Origin: Alphaproteobacteria bacterium
GTDB taxonomy: Bacteria > Pseudomonadota > Alphaproteobacteria > UBA9655
Assembly (NCBI GenBank): GCA_947457015.1
Contig: CANGTV010000008.1
Span: forward strand, 1 to 47,478
Length of the DNA stretch: 47,478 bases
Reading direction: 5' to 3'
In this document: positions 30,102 to 39,395 of the stretch, piece after piece
How positions within the stretch are numbered: position 1 is the stretch's first letter
Layout: the number at the start of each line of letters is the position of its first letter
The notes under the pieces: model-generated
Databases searched by the model: none
What the model was told of the DNA's origin: nothing
Seen by the model: only the letters and a program-made list of their open reading frames with translations
Translations under genes and position numbers: made by a program

Positions 30102-30745
30102 ATCTCATTCTTTTAGGGCCCCCTGGATCAGGCAAAGGGACGCAAGCCCGATTGATTCGAGATCGTCATGGACTAGTTTTAATAGCGACAGGTGATATTT
30201 TAAGGGAAGAAATTCAAAAAGAAACGCCCGTTGGTCGCGAAGTTAAAGAAATTATTGAGGCGGGATTGTATCCTTCTGACGATATTGTTCTTAAAATTTT
30301 TGAGCAACGGCTTCGCCAAGAAAAGGCACAAGGTGTTATTCTTGATGGTGTTCCTCGAACACTGAATCAAGCAGAAAAAGTTGACACAATGTTTGAGCAG
30401 TTGGGTATTAAACTGACCATGGCTATTCAGCTTGCAGTTGATGAGGAAGAATTGATTAAACGTCTTTCTAGTCGACGGATTTGTAAATCTTGTGGGGCTG
30501 CGTATACAATTGATCTTCCTTCGCGTGTAGAGGAGGTTTGTGACGTGTGTTCTGGGAGTGACTTTCTTCGACGTTCAGATGATGCGCCTGAGGCTGTCAA
30601 AACACGGTTTGAGGTGTATAACGAACAAACGAAACCGCTTATAGATTATTATTCTAGGACGAATCGCTTAAGAAGCATCGATGGGATGAAGTCCGTTGAA
30701 AAGGTGAATGAGCAGATAGAGGGTCTTTTGCGGAGCTCTCAATGA
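30098..30745 (+). CDS. adk: Adenylate kinase, zinc-lid type
   Basis: 215 residues. P-loop GPPGSGKGT at 7-15. The LID has four Cys (129, 132, 148, 151: CKSCG ... CDVCS), the zinc-binding form. The usual DGFPRT reads DGVPRT here (about residues 93-98), a conservative oddity at the AMP side. Interconverts ATP + AMP and 2 ADP. Follows secY as in most proteobacteria. Confidence 0.98.
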   Translation: MNLILLGPPGSGKGTQARLIRDRHGLVLIATGDILREEIQKETPVGREVKEIIEAGLYPSDDIVLKIFEQRLRQEKAQGVILDGVPRTLNQAEKVDTMFEQLGIKLTMAIQLAVDEEELIKRLSSRRICKSCGAAYTIDLPSRVEEVCDVCSGSDFLRRSDDAPEAVKTRFEVYNEQTKPLIDYYSRTNRLRSIDGMKSVEKVNEQIEGLLRSSQ

Positions 30746-30766
30746 TGTTTATCTCTATCGCAAGTA

Positions 30767-30794
30767 TTGACAATATTGTCAGGATGCCTATACT
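30767..30794 (+). promoter_or_regulatory. Promoter for the alpha operon with overlapping palindrome
   Basis: TTGACA (30767-30772), a 16-nt spacer and TATACT (30789-30794), close to consensus. The perfect 14-bp palindrome TGACAATATTGTCA (30768-30781) covers the -35 box and could be an operator. About 50 nt upstream of the rpsM GTG. Confidence 0.7.
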
Positions 30795-30844
30795 CCGCAC
30801 AGGAATTTTAGGTGTCTTCCGACAACAGGATGAAGGAGAAGTAA

Positions 30845-31213
30845 GTGGCTCGTATAGCTGGCGTTAATATACCGACGCAAAAAAGAGTTGAAATTGGGTT
30901 GCAGTCGATTTATGGAATTGGCCCTGCAAAGGCACAAGAAATTTGTGTAAAGCTGGGGATTCCTGTCGAAAGACGCGTTAATCAATTAACGGACGCAGAA
31001 GTTTTAAAAATTCGCGAAGCGATTGATCACGAGTACAAGGTAGAAGGTGACCTTCGCCGGGAAATCTCCATGAACATTAAGCGGTTAATGGACCTTGGAT
31101 GTTATCGTGGCCTCCGCCATCGTAAAGGTCTTCCTGTCCGGGGTCAAAGAACACATACCAATGCGCGGACACGTAAGGGTAAAGCAGTAGCAATCGCAGG
31201 TAAGAAAAAGTAA
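30845..31213 (+). CDS. rpsM: 30S ribosomal protein S13
   Basis: 122 residues, GTG start after [28 protein letters not shown] and [20 protein letters not shown] are canonical. Contacts the P-site tRNA with its basic tail ([12 protein letters not shown]). First gene of the alpha operon. Confidence 0.98.
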   Translation: MARIAGVNIPTQKRVEIGLQSIYGIGPAKAQEICVKLGIPVERRVNQLTDAEVLKIREAIDHEYKVEGDLRREISMNIKRLMDLGCYRGLRHRKGLPVRGQRTHTNARTRKGKAVAIAGKKK

Positions 31214-31227
31214 AGGTTAGAACTTAA

Positions 31228-31620
31228 ATGGCACAAAAACCAGCACAAAAAATTCGACGTAGAGAGAGGAAAAATATCGTCTCTGGGGTCGCACACGTAA
31301 ATGCATCCTTCAATAATACGGTTGTTAACATTACAGACGCCCAAGGCAATACGATTTCCTGGTCATCTGCTGGATCGAAAGGTTTTAAAGGGTCCCGTAA
31401 GTCAACCCCTTATGCAGCCCAGATGGCTGCGGAAGATGCTGGACGGAAGGCTCAGGAACATGGCATGAAGTCTCTTGAAGTTGAAGTAAAGGGGCCCGGA
31501 TCAGGTCGTGAGTCAGCCTTGCGTGCGCTGCAAGCGACAGGATTTGTCATAACATCCATTCGGGATGTGACCTCCGTTCCCCACAATGGATGTCGCCCTA
31601 AAAAGCGTCGTCGCGTATAA
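31228..31620 (+). CDS. rpsK: 30S ribosomal protein S11
   Basis: 130 residues. [20 protein letters not shown] and the C-terminal [18 protein letters not shown] are diagnostic. Platform protein near the mRNA exit channel. rpsD, found next in E. coli, is absent here, as is usual in alphaproteobacteria. Confidence 0.98.
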   Translation: MAQKPAQKIRRRERKNIVSGVAHVNASFNNTVVNITDAQGNTISWSSAGSKGFKGSRKSTPYAAQMAAEDAGRKAQEHGMKSLEVEVKGPGSGRESALRALQATGFVITSIRDVTSVPHNGCRPKKRRRV

Positions 31621-31665
31621 GTCAGAAATTATTAACCAAAGTATTAATGCTGAGAGGGTATACTC

Positions 31666-32682
31666 GTGATACAAAAGAATTGGCAAGCCCTAATTAAACC
31701 CTATAAATTAAACCTGGATCATAGTGAAGATCCTCAATATGTAGCTATGATCACTGCAGATCCTCTGGAGCCTGGCTTTGGGATGACCCTGGGGAGTGCT
31801 TTGCGTCGCGTTTTGCTTTCCTCTCTCCAAGGATCTTCTATTACGTCTGTGCAAATTGAAGGTGTTCTGCATGAATTTTCAGTCCTTCCAGGGGTAAGCG
31901 AAGACATCACAGACATTGTTCTTAACCTTAAAGGTGTTGTGACAAAGCTTCACAAGGATGGTGCTGTTCGGGTAAAACTTCAAGCAGAAGGGCCGTGTAA
32001 TGTGACGGCAGGAATGATTGAATCCACAGCAGATCTCGAAATTTTAAACAAAGATCACTACATCTGTGCTCTTGGTCAAGGAACAAAGCTCTCTATGGAG
32101 CTCACCATCAACTCGGGTAAGGGATATGTGCCTGCAGAAAGTAACAAAAAAGCAGATGCTCCTGTAGGATTGATTCCTGTAGATTCTCTTTATAGCCCTG
32201 TGCGTAAAGTGTCCTACAAAATCGAAAATACACGTGTGGGTCAACAAACAAACTATGATAAGTTGATTATGCGGGTTGAAACAGATGGGACTGTGCGCCC
32301 TGACGATGCGGTTGCCTTAGCAGCGCGTATTCTCCAAGATCAACTTCAAAAGTTTATTAATTTTGAAGAGCCAAAAGAGGCTTATGTGGAAAAAGAGGAA
32401 TCTCTTCTTCCGTTTAACCGCGCTTTGTTGCGCAAGGTGGATGAACTTGAGCTTTCCGTAAGGTCGGCAAACTGCCTGAAAAATGATAACCTCATTTATA
32501 TTGGCGATCTCGTTCAAAAATCAGAGTCTGAAATGCTCAGAACGCCAAACTTTGGGCGGAAGTCTTTGAATGAAATTAAAGAGGTTCTTTCCCAAATGGG
32601 GCTAGGTCTTGGAATGGATGTTCCCGGATGGCCTCCTGAAAACATTGAAGAATTAATTAAAAAGCTCGATGAGCCCTTTTAA
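31666..32682 (+). CDS. rpoA: DNA-directed RNA polymerase subunit alpha
   Basis: 338 residues, GTG start 8 nt after GAGAGGG. N-terminal dimerisation domain ([20 protein letters not shown] at about 26-45), linker around 235-250 and the C-terminal domain ([34 protein letters not shown]) that reads UP elements. Complete. Confidence 0.99.
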   Translation: MIQKNWQALIKPYKLNLDHSEDPQYVAMITADPLEPGFGMTLGSALRRVLLSSLQGSSITSVQIEGVLHEFSVLPGVSEDITDIVLNLKGVVTKLHKDGAVRVKLQAEGPCNVTAGMIESTADLEILNKDHYICALGQGTKLSMELTINSGKGYVPAESNKKADAPVGLIPVDSLYSPVRKVSYKIENTRVGQQTNYDKLIMRVETDGTVRPDDAVALAARILQDQLQKFINFEEPKEAYVEKEESLLPFNRALLRKVDELELSVRSANCLKNDNLIYIGDLVQKSESEMLRTPNFGRKSLNEIKEVLSQMGLGLGMDVPGWPPENIEELIKKLDEPF

Positions 32683-32700
32683 GGAATAGGAGTCCAAATC

Positions 32701-33129
32701 ATGCGTCACGGTGTTAACGGTCGTAAACTTAATCGCCACTCAGGAGAAAGAAAAGCTCTTTTTAAGGGTTTGGCTGCTTCTTTGCTAAAGCATGAGCAAA
32801 TTAAAACGACTTTACCGAAGGCTAAGGATCTTCGTCCTATCGTTGAGAGGATGATTACCCTTGGAAAAAGGGGGGGGCTTTCTTGCCGTCGTCAGGCCAT
32901 TTCTCTTTTGGGAGATAAGGAAATTGCAGCAAAAATTATGGGCCCTTTAGCAGACCGCTATAAGAAAAGGGCAGGGGGGTATGTCCGCATTATTAAAGCA
33001 GGCGCGCGTCCTGGAGATAATGCGCCCATGGCCATTATTGAGCTTGTGGATCGAGAGTTAACAGCAAAAGGAAAAGATTCTGGCCCAACTTCAGAAAAAG
33101 GCTCAGATAAGGATGCAGCTGAAGCATAG
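32701..33129 (+). CDS. rplQ: 50S ribosomal protein L17
   Basis: 142 residues. [20 protein letters not shown] is canonical. A polar, Lys/Ser/Asp-rich tail (about 122-142) extends beyond the core, as in several alphaproteobacteria. Last ribosomal gene of the supercluster; the next 130 nt show no clear terminator. Confidence 0.98.
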   Translation: MRHGVNGRKLNRHSGERKALFKGLAASLLKHEQIKTTLPKAKDLRPIVERMITLGKRGGLSCRRQAISLLGDKEIAAKIMGPLADRYKKRAGGYVRIIKAGARPGDNAPMAIIELVDRELTAKGKDSGPTSEKGSDKDAAEA

Positions 33130-33259
33130 AGCACTTTTTAAGCTTTAGCATGATTCTCATTCCACCTATGTCAATTCCCATGAAAGAAGGGAGGCTATCT
33201 GAAATGACTGATGATAGAATCCATACTCAAAATAAAAACATGGAGCGGTAGAAAAAGTC

Positions 33260-34111
33260 ATGAGCTGGTTCACCACTTTTGTCCGCCCGAGGATCAATGC
33301 CTTGATGCGCAAACAAGAAATTCCTGATGATCTCTGGCATAAGTGCTCAAGTTGCGAGCAAATGATATACCATAAGGACTTGGTGTCTCATCAATACGTT
33401 TGCCGTCATTGTGGGCATCATATGCGGATTCCTCTCAAAATGCGCTTTGAAACTCTTTTTGATGCGGGAAGCTATACACGGGTTCCTCTCCCAAAAGTAC
33501 TCTTAGATCCTCTCAAGTTTAAAGACTCAAAAAAATATGCAGACCGCCTTAAAGTTGCGCGTTTGGAGACAAAGGAAGAAGATGCAATCCTTGTCGCAGA
33601 AGGCTATATGGGGGGCTATCCTGTTGTCCTTGCCGCCTTTGACTTCTCGTTTATTGGAGGGTCCATGGGGATGGCCGTTGGAGAAGGGCTTGTGAGGGCT
33701 GCTGAGCGCGCGTGTGAGCTTAAGTCTGCTTATATTACCCTTCCTTCCTCTGGAGGCGCGCGCATGCAAGAAGGCATTTTCTCATTGATGCAAATGCCGC
33801 GATCAGTCATTGCCGTTGAGCAAGTGAAAGAAGCGGGCCTTCCCTATATCACAATTTTAGTAAACCCCACCATGGGAGGAGTTGCGGCTTCCTTTGCCAT
33901 GCTGGGAGATATAGCCATTGCGGAACCTGGGGCTATCATTGGTTTCACTGGGGCGCGTGTTCTTCAAGAAACCATTCGCCAAGAGCTCCCTCCTGGCTTC
34001 CAAGAAGCTAACTTCCAGCTGGCCCATGGGATGGTTGATATGGTGACCCCGCGCGAAGACATTCGCCAAAAATTGATTGATATTTTAGGAGTGTTGATGA
34101 GCAAGAAATGA
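33260..34111 (+). CDS. accD: Acetyl-CoA carboxylase carboxyltransferase subunit beta
   Basis: 283 residues. N-terminal zinc ribbon with Cys29, 32, 48 and 51 (CSSCE ... CRHCG). Crotonase-like core with LPSSGGARMQEG, NPTMGGVAASFAMLGDI and GFTGARVLQETIRQ. With AccA it transfers carboxyl from biotin to acetyl-CoA, the first step of fatty-acid synthesis. In many alphaproteobacteria folC follows; here a GNAT gene overlaps it by 4 nt. Confidence 0.98.
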   Translation: MSWFTTFVRPRINALMRKQEIPDDLWHKCSSCEQMIYHKDLVSHQYVCRHCGHHMRIPLKMRFETLFDAGSYTRVPLPKVLLDPLKFKDSKKYADRLKVARLETKEEDAILVAEGYMGGYPVVLAAFDFSFIGGSMGMAVGEGLVRAAERACELKSAYITLPSSGGARMQEGIFSLMQMPRSVIAVEQVKEAGLPYITILVNPTMGGVAASFAMLGDIAIAEPGAIIGFTGARVLQETIRQELPPGFQEANFQLAHGMVDMVTPREDIRQKLIDILGVLMSKK

Positions 34112-34662
34112 CCTCAATTCATTTTGAAAAAGCTTCTCTTGTTCATAAAGACCCCATTTTTTCCTGGCTTGAAAACCCTCACGTAAAAGAGTTTTGGGAT
34201 AATAGCCCGGAGCATCGAGAGGATATTCTTATCTTTATGAAGAGTCGGTCAGAACCCTCACCTTATTATGACGGGATTTTTGACTATTGGGTTGGCTTTT
34301 TGGATAAGGATCCCTATTGCCTTCTCATGACATCGGAAATTCTTGCGGGTCAGTCAGATCTCCCTGATCTCTGGCGGGACCATCTTTCTCAAACAGGCAA
34401 AACCATCAGTATTGATTTCACCATTGGCAATGAGGCTTACGTGGGAAAAGGGCTAGCTGCGCCTACTTTGGAGGCCTTTGCCGCATTCTTCCGAGAAAAA
34501 GTTGATTTAAAAGCCGATACCTTCATCATTGATCCTAACCAGGATAACCCCCGGGCCAAGAACGTCTATGAAAAAGCAGGATTCCAACCGGTTGGAGAAT
34601 TTTCTAGAAGAGGGGAGCGCTTTTTTTTGATGGTTAAAGATAACAGAACGCATGCAAATTGA
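34108..34662 (+). CDS. GNAT-family N-acetyltransferase, AAC(6')-like
   Basis: 184 residues. The acetyl-CoA site reads YVGKGLAAPTLEAFAAFF (about 111-128), then DPNQDNPRAKNVYEKAGF (about 151-168), the layout of AAC(6')/RimJ-like and siderophore acetyltransferases. The N-terminal half (WLENPHVKEFW) also fits this group. Substrate cannot be told; aminoglycoside modification is only one option. ATGA overlap with accD suggests coupled translation. Confidence 0.85.
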   Translation: MTSIHFEKASLVHKDPIFSWLENPHVKEFWDNSPEHREDILIFMKSRSEPSPYYDGIFDYWVGFLDKDPYCLLMTSEILAGQSDLPDLWRDHLSQTGKTISIDFTIGNEAYVGKGLAAPTLEAFAAFFREKVDLKADTFIIDPNQDNPRAKNVYEKAGFQPVGEFSRRGERFFLMVKDNRTHAN

Positions 34663-34702
34663 AGATATTAAAAATTAGGGTATTTGGCGAGCACAACAGC
34701 TG

Positions 34703-34723
34703 TACCTATACCTTTTATAGGTA
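34703..34723. terminator. Small hairpin between convergent genes
   Basis: TACCTATA-CCTTT-TATAGGTA, an 8-bp perfect stem, between the GNAT gene and the 3' end of the minus-strand secreted-protein gene. It has no clear T-run, so terminator function is tentative. Confidence 0.3.
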
Positions 34724-34760
34724 AAAGCCTTAGATTACTCTTATCCAAAACGACTTCAAA

Positions 34761-35282
34761 CTATTGGATTTCTATCGGGCAGCTCGTAGGGGTGCTCTCT
34801 TGGGTTAATGTTACGACAGCATTGTCGAGTTTATCGAAGCTTTTTAAATTTAGCTTATTGAGCAAAGCTTGATTTAATGGATAGACGCAGGAGAATGATC
34901 CAACACTTTTATTATTATTATCAACATAATTAAATGTTACAACCATTTCCACGCTCCCATCGGGTGTTTTTTCGATTGTATTCAATATCTTTTGAATAGA
35001 TGAGCCTAAAATAATACTGCCAGTGGTTCCAGAAGAATTTGGGATCGAAGTTAAAAGAGAACTCAGCCGCAGAGACCAAGGCTCAATTCCAGCTGCGCTT
35101 GCATTGGTGTAAACAACTAGGCTTACATTGTGAGCAGTGTAAGGAGATTGCACTTGATCGATCATCCTTATAGCCGAGGCTGGTCCAGAGAATACCAAGT
35201 GGGATAAAAGAGTTACAAAGGCTACATTCCTTACCGATTTCTTAAAAGCAGGTAATGGAGAGTTTGTCTGTATTCTGTTCAT
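34761..35282 (-). CDS. Secreted protein of unknown function
   Basis: 173 residues from the ATG at 35280-35282, placed 9 nt after AAGG; another ATG 6 nt upstream is too close to that site. The signal peptide (about 1-37) has a hydrophobic core VAFVTLLSHLVFSGPASA, with likely cleavage after ASA. The mature part is Ser/Thr/Asn-rich with two Cys (FSCVYPL, TSCPIE) and probable beta structure. No family recognised. Stands alone between a convergent GNAT gene and a repeat-filled gap. Confidence 0.75.
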   Translation of the reverse strand: MNRIQTNSPLPAFKKSVRNVAFVTLLSHLVFSGPASAIRMIDQVQSPYTAHNVSLVVYTNASAAGIEPWSLRLSSLLTSIPNSSGTTGSIILGSSIQKILNTIEKTPDGSVEMVVTFNYVDNNNKSVGSFSCVYPLNQALLNKLNLKSFDKLDNAVVTLTQESTPTSCPIEIQ

Positions 35283-35496
35283 GATCATAATCCTTCTGAG
35301 TTAGGGGCTATCATCAGAATATCTTATTATCATTAAATTTTTATTAATGAGGAGGACAGAAATTTTATAGAAGAAGGAAAACAGTTTGTCCCTTTAGGCG
35401 CAGCTGTCTGATTTTATATTTATAGTATAAATACATCTTATATGAAGTCAAATTTGTCGAATGGCCATTTGAACACCGGACGTTTTGAACCACTTA

Positions 35497-35662
35497 TGTC
35501 ATCCTTGACTTAGAAATTCTTGATTTGCGAAGCAAATCCTTAGAATTTCTTAGGTCGAGGATCTTGTAGGAAGTCTCGAGATGTTGCTATAAGATCCTCG
35601 ACTCAAGAAACGCTAAATGTTTTCCTTGCGGAAAACAAAGCATTTCTAGGTCAAGGATGACA
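35497..35662. repeat. MITE-like inverted-repeat element, copy 1
   Basis: 166 bp with terminal inverted repeats: TGTCATCCTTGACTTAGAAA at the left, and the right end TTTCTAGGTCAAGGATGACA. Inside are nested hairpins such as GATTTGC-GAA-GCAAATC, and an ATGTTTTCC...GGAAAACAAAGCAT stem. A second copy with the same plan is at 45965-46128. No transposase frame. Fills most of the gap downstream of polA; the 35283-35496 part is AT-rich with nothing else recognised. Confidence 0.85.
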
Positions 35663-35687
35663 AAGGTTGGGACTAAGAAACGTCTCT

Positions 35688-38387
35688 TTACACCTCTGCC
35701 CAAGTATTTCCTACGGTTGCTTCCACCACCAGAGGCACAGAAAGAGAAACAATGGATTGCATAGCCTTCACAATTAAAGACTGAGCCTTCTCTATGTCTT
35801 GATCTTCAATTTCAAAAATCAACTCATCATGGACTTGGAGAAGCATGTGGGCTTTTAAATTCGTTTCTTTGAAAAGACGGTCGAGTTTAATCATGGCCTT
35901 TTTAATAATGTCCGCATTGCCTCCTTGAAGAGGCGCATTGATGGCTTGCCGCTCAGCAAAGCTACGGCGGTTAGGATCTTTGCTTTGAATATCAGGGATA
36001 AAGCAGCGGCGGCCTAAAAGGGTTGTCACATAGCCTTTTTCTCGCGCTTCTTGCTTCATACGCTCCATGTAGGCTTGAATGCCAGGGTAAAGCTTGAAGT
36101 ACGTTTGGATATACTGACCCGCGCTTTCCCGACTAATGCCTAATTGGCGTGCAAGACCAAAGGGGCTAATGCCATAGATAATGCCGAAATTAATAGCCTT
36201 TGCCCGTTGTCTCAGCTCCGAGGTCATCTGATCAAGGGGGACGTCGAAAACTTGGGAGGCTGTTTGGGCATGGATGTCTTTTCCTTCCAAAAAAGCTTGG
36301 CGAAGTTCAGGAAGATTTGCCATATGCGCCAAAAGGCGCAGCTCAATTTGCGAATAATCCACAGACAAAAGCTTCATGCCAGGGGACGCAATGAAAGCCC
36401 CGCGAATTTTCTTTCCTTCTTCCTTTCGAATGGGGATGTTTTGCAAATTGGGGTCAGAGGAGGCCAAGCGCCCCGTTGAGGTGGCTGCCATGGCGTAAGA
36501 GGTATGAACCCGATCTGTTTTTGGATTAATTTGGCGAATTAAAGCATCCGTATAGGTGCTCTTAAGTTTTGACAGCTGGCGCCACTCGAGCAGGGTGTCA
36601 GCAATGGCAAAGCCTTGCTCAGAAAGGCTTTCTAAAACATCGGCAGAGGTCCCATAGGCGCCTGTTTTTCCTTTTTTTCCACCTGGCAGTTTAAGTTTTT
36701 CAAAGAGGATGTCACCAAGTTGCTTAGGAGAGGCTACGTTAAAGGAGTCTCCCGCCTCTTGATGGATGTGAGCCTCAATCTCTGAGAGGCGTTTTTCAAA
36801 TTCTCCACTTAGCTTTTTTAACACAAGAGGATCTACTTTAATGCCACGGTATTCCATGTTGACCAATACAGGAATTAGCGGCCGCTCAAGGGTTTCATAA
36901 ACAGTACATTGCTGTTCACTTAAAAGGCGTGGCTTTAAGAGCGCATGAAGCTGAAAGGTCACATCGGCGTCTTCTGCTGCATAGTCCAGGGCTTTTTCAA
37001 GAGACACTTTGTCAAAAGTAACCTGAGAGCGCCCTGAGCCCACCACATCTTGATATTTCACCGTATCATAATCGAGATAAAGCTTAGCAATTTCATCCAT
37101 GCCGTGGCCATGCTGACCTCCTTCGAGAAGGTAGGACATGACCATGGTGTCATCTAAGGAAGTTATTTCAAGGTCATATTTCTTTAAAACCAACGCATCA
37201 TATTTGATGTTTTGCCCAATCTTTAAAATGGCGGGGTCTTCAAGAATAGGCTTAAGAAGAGCAAGGACTTCTTTGAGGGGGATTTGCTGAGGGGTCGTTC
37301 CTTCATTTAAAAGGTCGCGTTCTGCTCCCTTATGCCCCACAGGGATATAACACGCCTTTGAGGGAGCGGTGCTGAGGGATATTCCGACCAGTTGCGCCTC
37401 CATAGCATCGAGAGAGGTGGTCTCCGTATCAAAGGCAACGTATCCTGTGGTATGAATACAGTCGATCCAAGATTTCAATGCGGCAATGTCTTGGATAAGT
37501 TCATACTTTACCTGTTCGTGAGCTGTGGTGGGTTGCTCTTTTTCAAGACGATGAATGAGCGCATTAAAATGCTGTTCTTTTAAAAAGGCGATAGCTTTGT
37601 CAAGACGAATGGGTTTCACAGAAAAATCTTCCAAGGCTTCTGTCATGGGTACCTTGTCATCGAGAGACACCAACCTCTTTGACATCAAGGCGTCTTCTTT
37701 GTGGGTTAACAGCATCTCCCGTCGCTTGGTTTGTTTAATTTCTTCAGCGTTCTCTAAGAGATTTTCGAGGGTGCCATAAGTTTGAATGAGCTCCGCTGCT
37801 GTTTTGATGCCAATCCCTGGAACGCCGGGGACATTGTCAGAACTATCGCCGGCCAAAGCTTGCACATCCACGACTTGCTCCGGAAGCACGCCAAATTTTT
37901 CTTTCACTTCCTCAACCCCAATCAGACGATTTTTAATGGGGTCAAGCATACGCACGGATCCTCCCACTAATTGCATCAGATCTTTGTCCGAGGAGACAAT
38001 GGTGACTTCTCCTGGTTGAGAATGAGCATATGTCGCGATTAAATCGTCGGCCTCATAGCCTTCCTTTTCAATATACGGCACATCAAAAGCCTCGCACGCC
38101 TGGCGAATCAAGGAAAATTGAGGAATGAGTTCAGGGGGAGTTTCTTGTCGGTTGGCTTTATACGCCGGATAAATTTGGTTGCGAAAGTTTTCTCGTGCGG
38201 CATCAAAGACAACCACTAAATAGTCCGGATTTTTTTCTCTTAACAGTTTGATGAGCATGTTGGTAAAACCAAGGACAGCCCCCACTTGTACTCCATCTGG
38301 ACGTGTAAGGGGAGGGAGGGCGTGAAAGGCTCTAAAAATATATCCCGATCCATCAACAAGGTAAATCTGGGGGGAGGGATGGGGCAT
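35688..38387 (-). CDS. polA: DNA polymerase I
   Basis: 899 residues with all three domains: 5'-3' exonuclease (about 1-290; LVDGSGYIFRAFHALPPLTR, SSDKDLMQL), 3'-5' proofreading exonuclease (from about 315; FDTETTSLD, GQNIKYDALVL and YAAEDADVT keep the metal ligands) and polymerase (motif A LLSVDYSQIELRL near 675, motif B RRQINAPLQG-like RQAINAPLQGGNAD, motif C VHDEL near 852). Removes primers and fills repair gaps. AGGAG lies before the ATG, with a palindromic repeat starting about 10 nt further upstream. Confidence 0.99.
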   Translation of the reverse strand: MPHPSPQIYLVDGSGYIFRAFHALPPLTRPDGVQVGAVLGFTNMLIKLLREKNPDYLVVVFDAARENFRNQIYPAYKANRQETPPELIPQFSLIRQACEAFDVPYIEKEGYEADDLIATYAHSQPGEVTIVSSDKDLMQLVGGSVRMLDPIKNRLIGVEEVKEKFGVLPEQVVDVQALAGDSSDNVPGVPGIGIKTAAELIQTYGTLENLLENAEEIKQTKRREMLLTHKEDALMSKRLVSLDDKVPMTEALEDFSVKPIRLDKAIAFLKEQHFNALIHRLEKEQPTTAHEQVKYELIQDIAALKSWIDCIHTTGYVAFDTETTSLDAMEAQLVGISLSTAPSKACYIPVGHKGAERDLLNEGTTPQQIPLKEVLALLKPILEDPAILKIGQNIKYDALVLKKYDLEITSLDDTMVMSYLLEGGQHGHGMDEIAKLYLDYDTVKYQDVVGSGRSQVTFDKVSLEKALDYAAEDADVTFQLHALLKPRLLSEQQCTVYETLERPLIPVLVNMEYRGIKVDPLVLKKLSGEFEKRLSEIEAHIHQEAGDSFNVASPKQLGDILFEKLKLPGGKKGKTGAYGTSADVLESLSEQGFAIADTLLEWRQLSKLKSTYTDALIRQINPKTDRVHTSYAMAATSTGRLASSDPNLQNIPIRKEEGKKIRGAFIASPGMKLLSVDYSQIELRLLAHMANLPELRQAFLEGKDIHAQTASQVFDVPLDQMTSELRQRAKAINFGIIYGISPFGLARQLGISRESAGQYIQTYFKLYPGIQAYMERMKQEAREKGYVTTLLGRRCFIPDIQSKDPNRRSFAERQAINAPLQGGNADIIKKAMIKLDRLFKETNLKAHMLLQVHDELIFEIEDQDIEKAQSLIVKAMQSIVSLSVPLVVEATVGNTWAEV

Positions 38388-38398
38388 AGAGTTCTCCT

Positions 38399-38593
38399 AT
38401 AAAACAATTAGTTAGCGTCATTGCGAGGAGTGAAACGACGAAGCAACCTAGGATAAATGACGCATGTCCACAGGACATGCAGCCTTTTTTACCCACATAA
38501 GCCCAGCATTTTTCTAGAAAACAAAAAGATGCATTCCTTCGGAATAAGTTATTTTTTCTGGGTTGCTTCGTCGTTTCACTCCTCGCAATGACG
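38399..38593. repeat. Palindromic element, cgtcattgcgaggag family (copy 3, 33-bp perfect arms)
   Basis: 38416-38448 and 38561-38593 are perfect reverse complements over 33 bp (CGTCATTGCGAGGAG ... GACGAAGCAACC). The 112-bp interior holds GCATGTCC-ACA-GGACATGC (38462-38480) followed by six Ts, and ATTCC-TTCG-GAAT. The flank ATAAAACAATTAGTTAG (38399-38415) recurs with one change before the copy at the window end, so it belongs to the element. It fills the coxC-polA gap, ending 6 nt from the coxC stop. Confidence 0.92.
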
Positions 38594-38599
38594 ATGGTT

Positions 38600-39385
38600 C
38601 TAAAGCCCCGATCCCCACCAGTAAATACTGACAAAAAGGAAGAGCCAAACAACGTCAACGAAATGCCAATACCAGGCAGCCGTTTCAAAGCCAACATGGC
38701 GATCGGGTGTAAATTGGTTGAGGCGCGCTCGAAACCAGCATACGATTAAGAAAAGAGTGCCAATAATGACGTGAGCCCCGTGAAACCCTGTGGCCATATA
38801 AAAAGTGGAAGGATAAATCCCTTCCTTAAAGCCAAAAGTGGCGTGGGTGTATTCATAAGCTTGGATTGACGTGAAAAAAAGGCCTAAAAGAATAGTAAAT
38901 CCGAGACCCTTCAGAACGTCTTTTTTATGGCCTAGCAAAAGTGCATGATGAGCCCAGGTAAGGGTTGTGCCGGAGAGAAGTAAGATCAACGTATTAAAGT
39001 AGGGATAATCAAAGGGGTTAAGGGGATGAATACCCTGAGGGGGCCATACGCCTCCTGAAGGAAAAAGACTTGCATTAAAGAATGCCCAAAAAAAGGCCAC
39101 AAAAAACATAACTTCTGAGGTAATAAAGAGGGCCATTCCCGTGCGGAGACCCATTTGAACGGGGGCGGTATAATCCTCTTTTTTTTCCGATTCCTTAATA
39201 ACGTCGTACCACCACCCCCCCATTGTGAACAGAACAACCATCAAGCCCATAAGAAGAACATAAGCCCCCAGATGATGCATTAACAGAACGACCCCCAAGG
39301 CTGTCACCAAGGCTCCAATAGACCCTACAAAAGGCCAAGGGCTGGGGTCAACAAGGTGAAAAGGGTGATCCTTCTTGTGAGCCAT
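38600..39385 (-). CDS. ctaE: Cytochrome c oxidase subunit III
   Basis: 261 residues, seven predicted transmembrane helices. KDHPFHLVDPSPWPF start, RTGMALFITSEVMFFVAFFW (helix III with the conserved Glu) and GFHGAHVIIGTLFL, FVDVVWLFLF are hallmarks. Part of the aa3-type respiratory oxidase in the inner membrane; subunits I and II are not in the window. Sits upstream of polA on the same strand, an unusual neighbour. Confidence 0.98.
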   Translation of the reverse strand: MAHKKDHPFHLVDPSPWPFVGSIGALVTALGVVLLMHHLGAYVLLMGLMVVLFTMGGWWYDVIKESEKKEDYTAPVQMGLRTGMALFITSEVMFFVAFFWAFFNASLFPSGGVWPPQGIHPLNPFDYPYFNTLILLLSGTTLTWAHHALLLGHKKDVLKGLGFTILLGLFFTSIQAYEYTHATFGFKEGIYPSTFYMATGFHGAHVIIGTLFLIVCWFRARLNQFTPDRHVGFETAAWYWHFVDVVWLFLFVSIYWWGSGL

Positions 39386-39395
39386 GGCTATGCTT

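Noticed and set aside
34663-34760. Short gene in the gap after the GNAT gene
   Set aside because: A frame at 34684-34872 overlaps the end of the minus-strand secreted gene and has no start site support.
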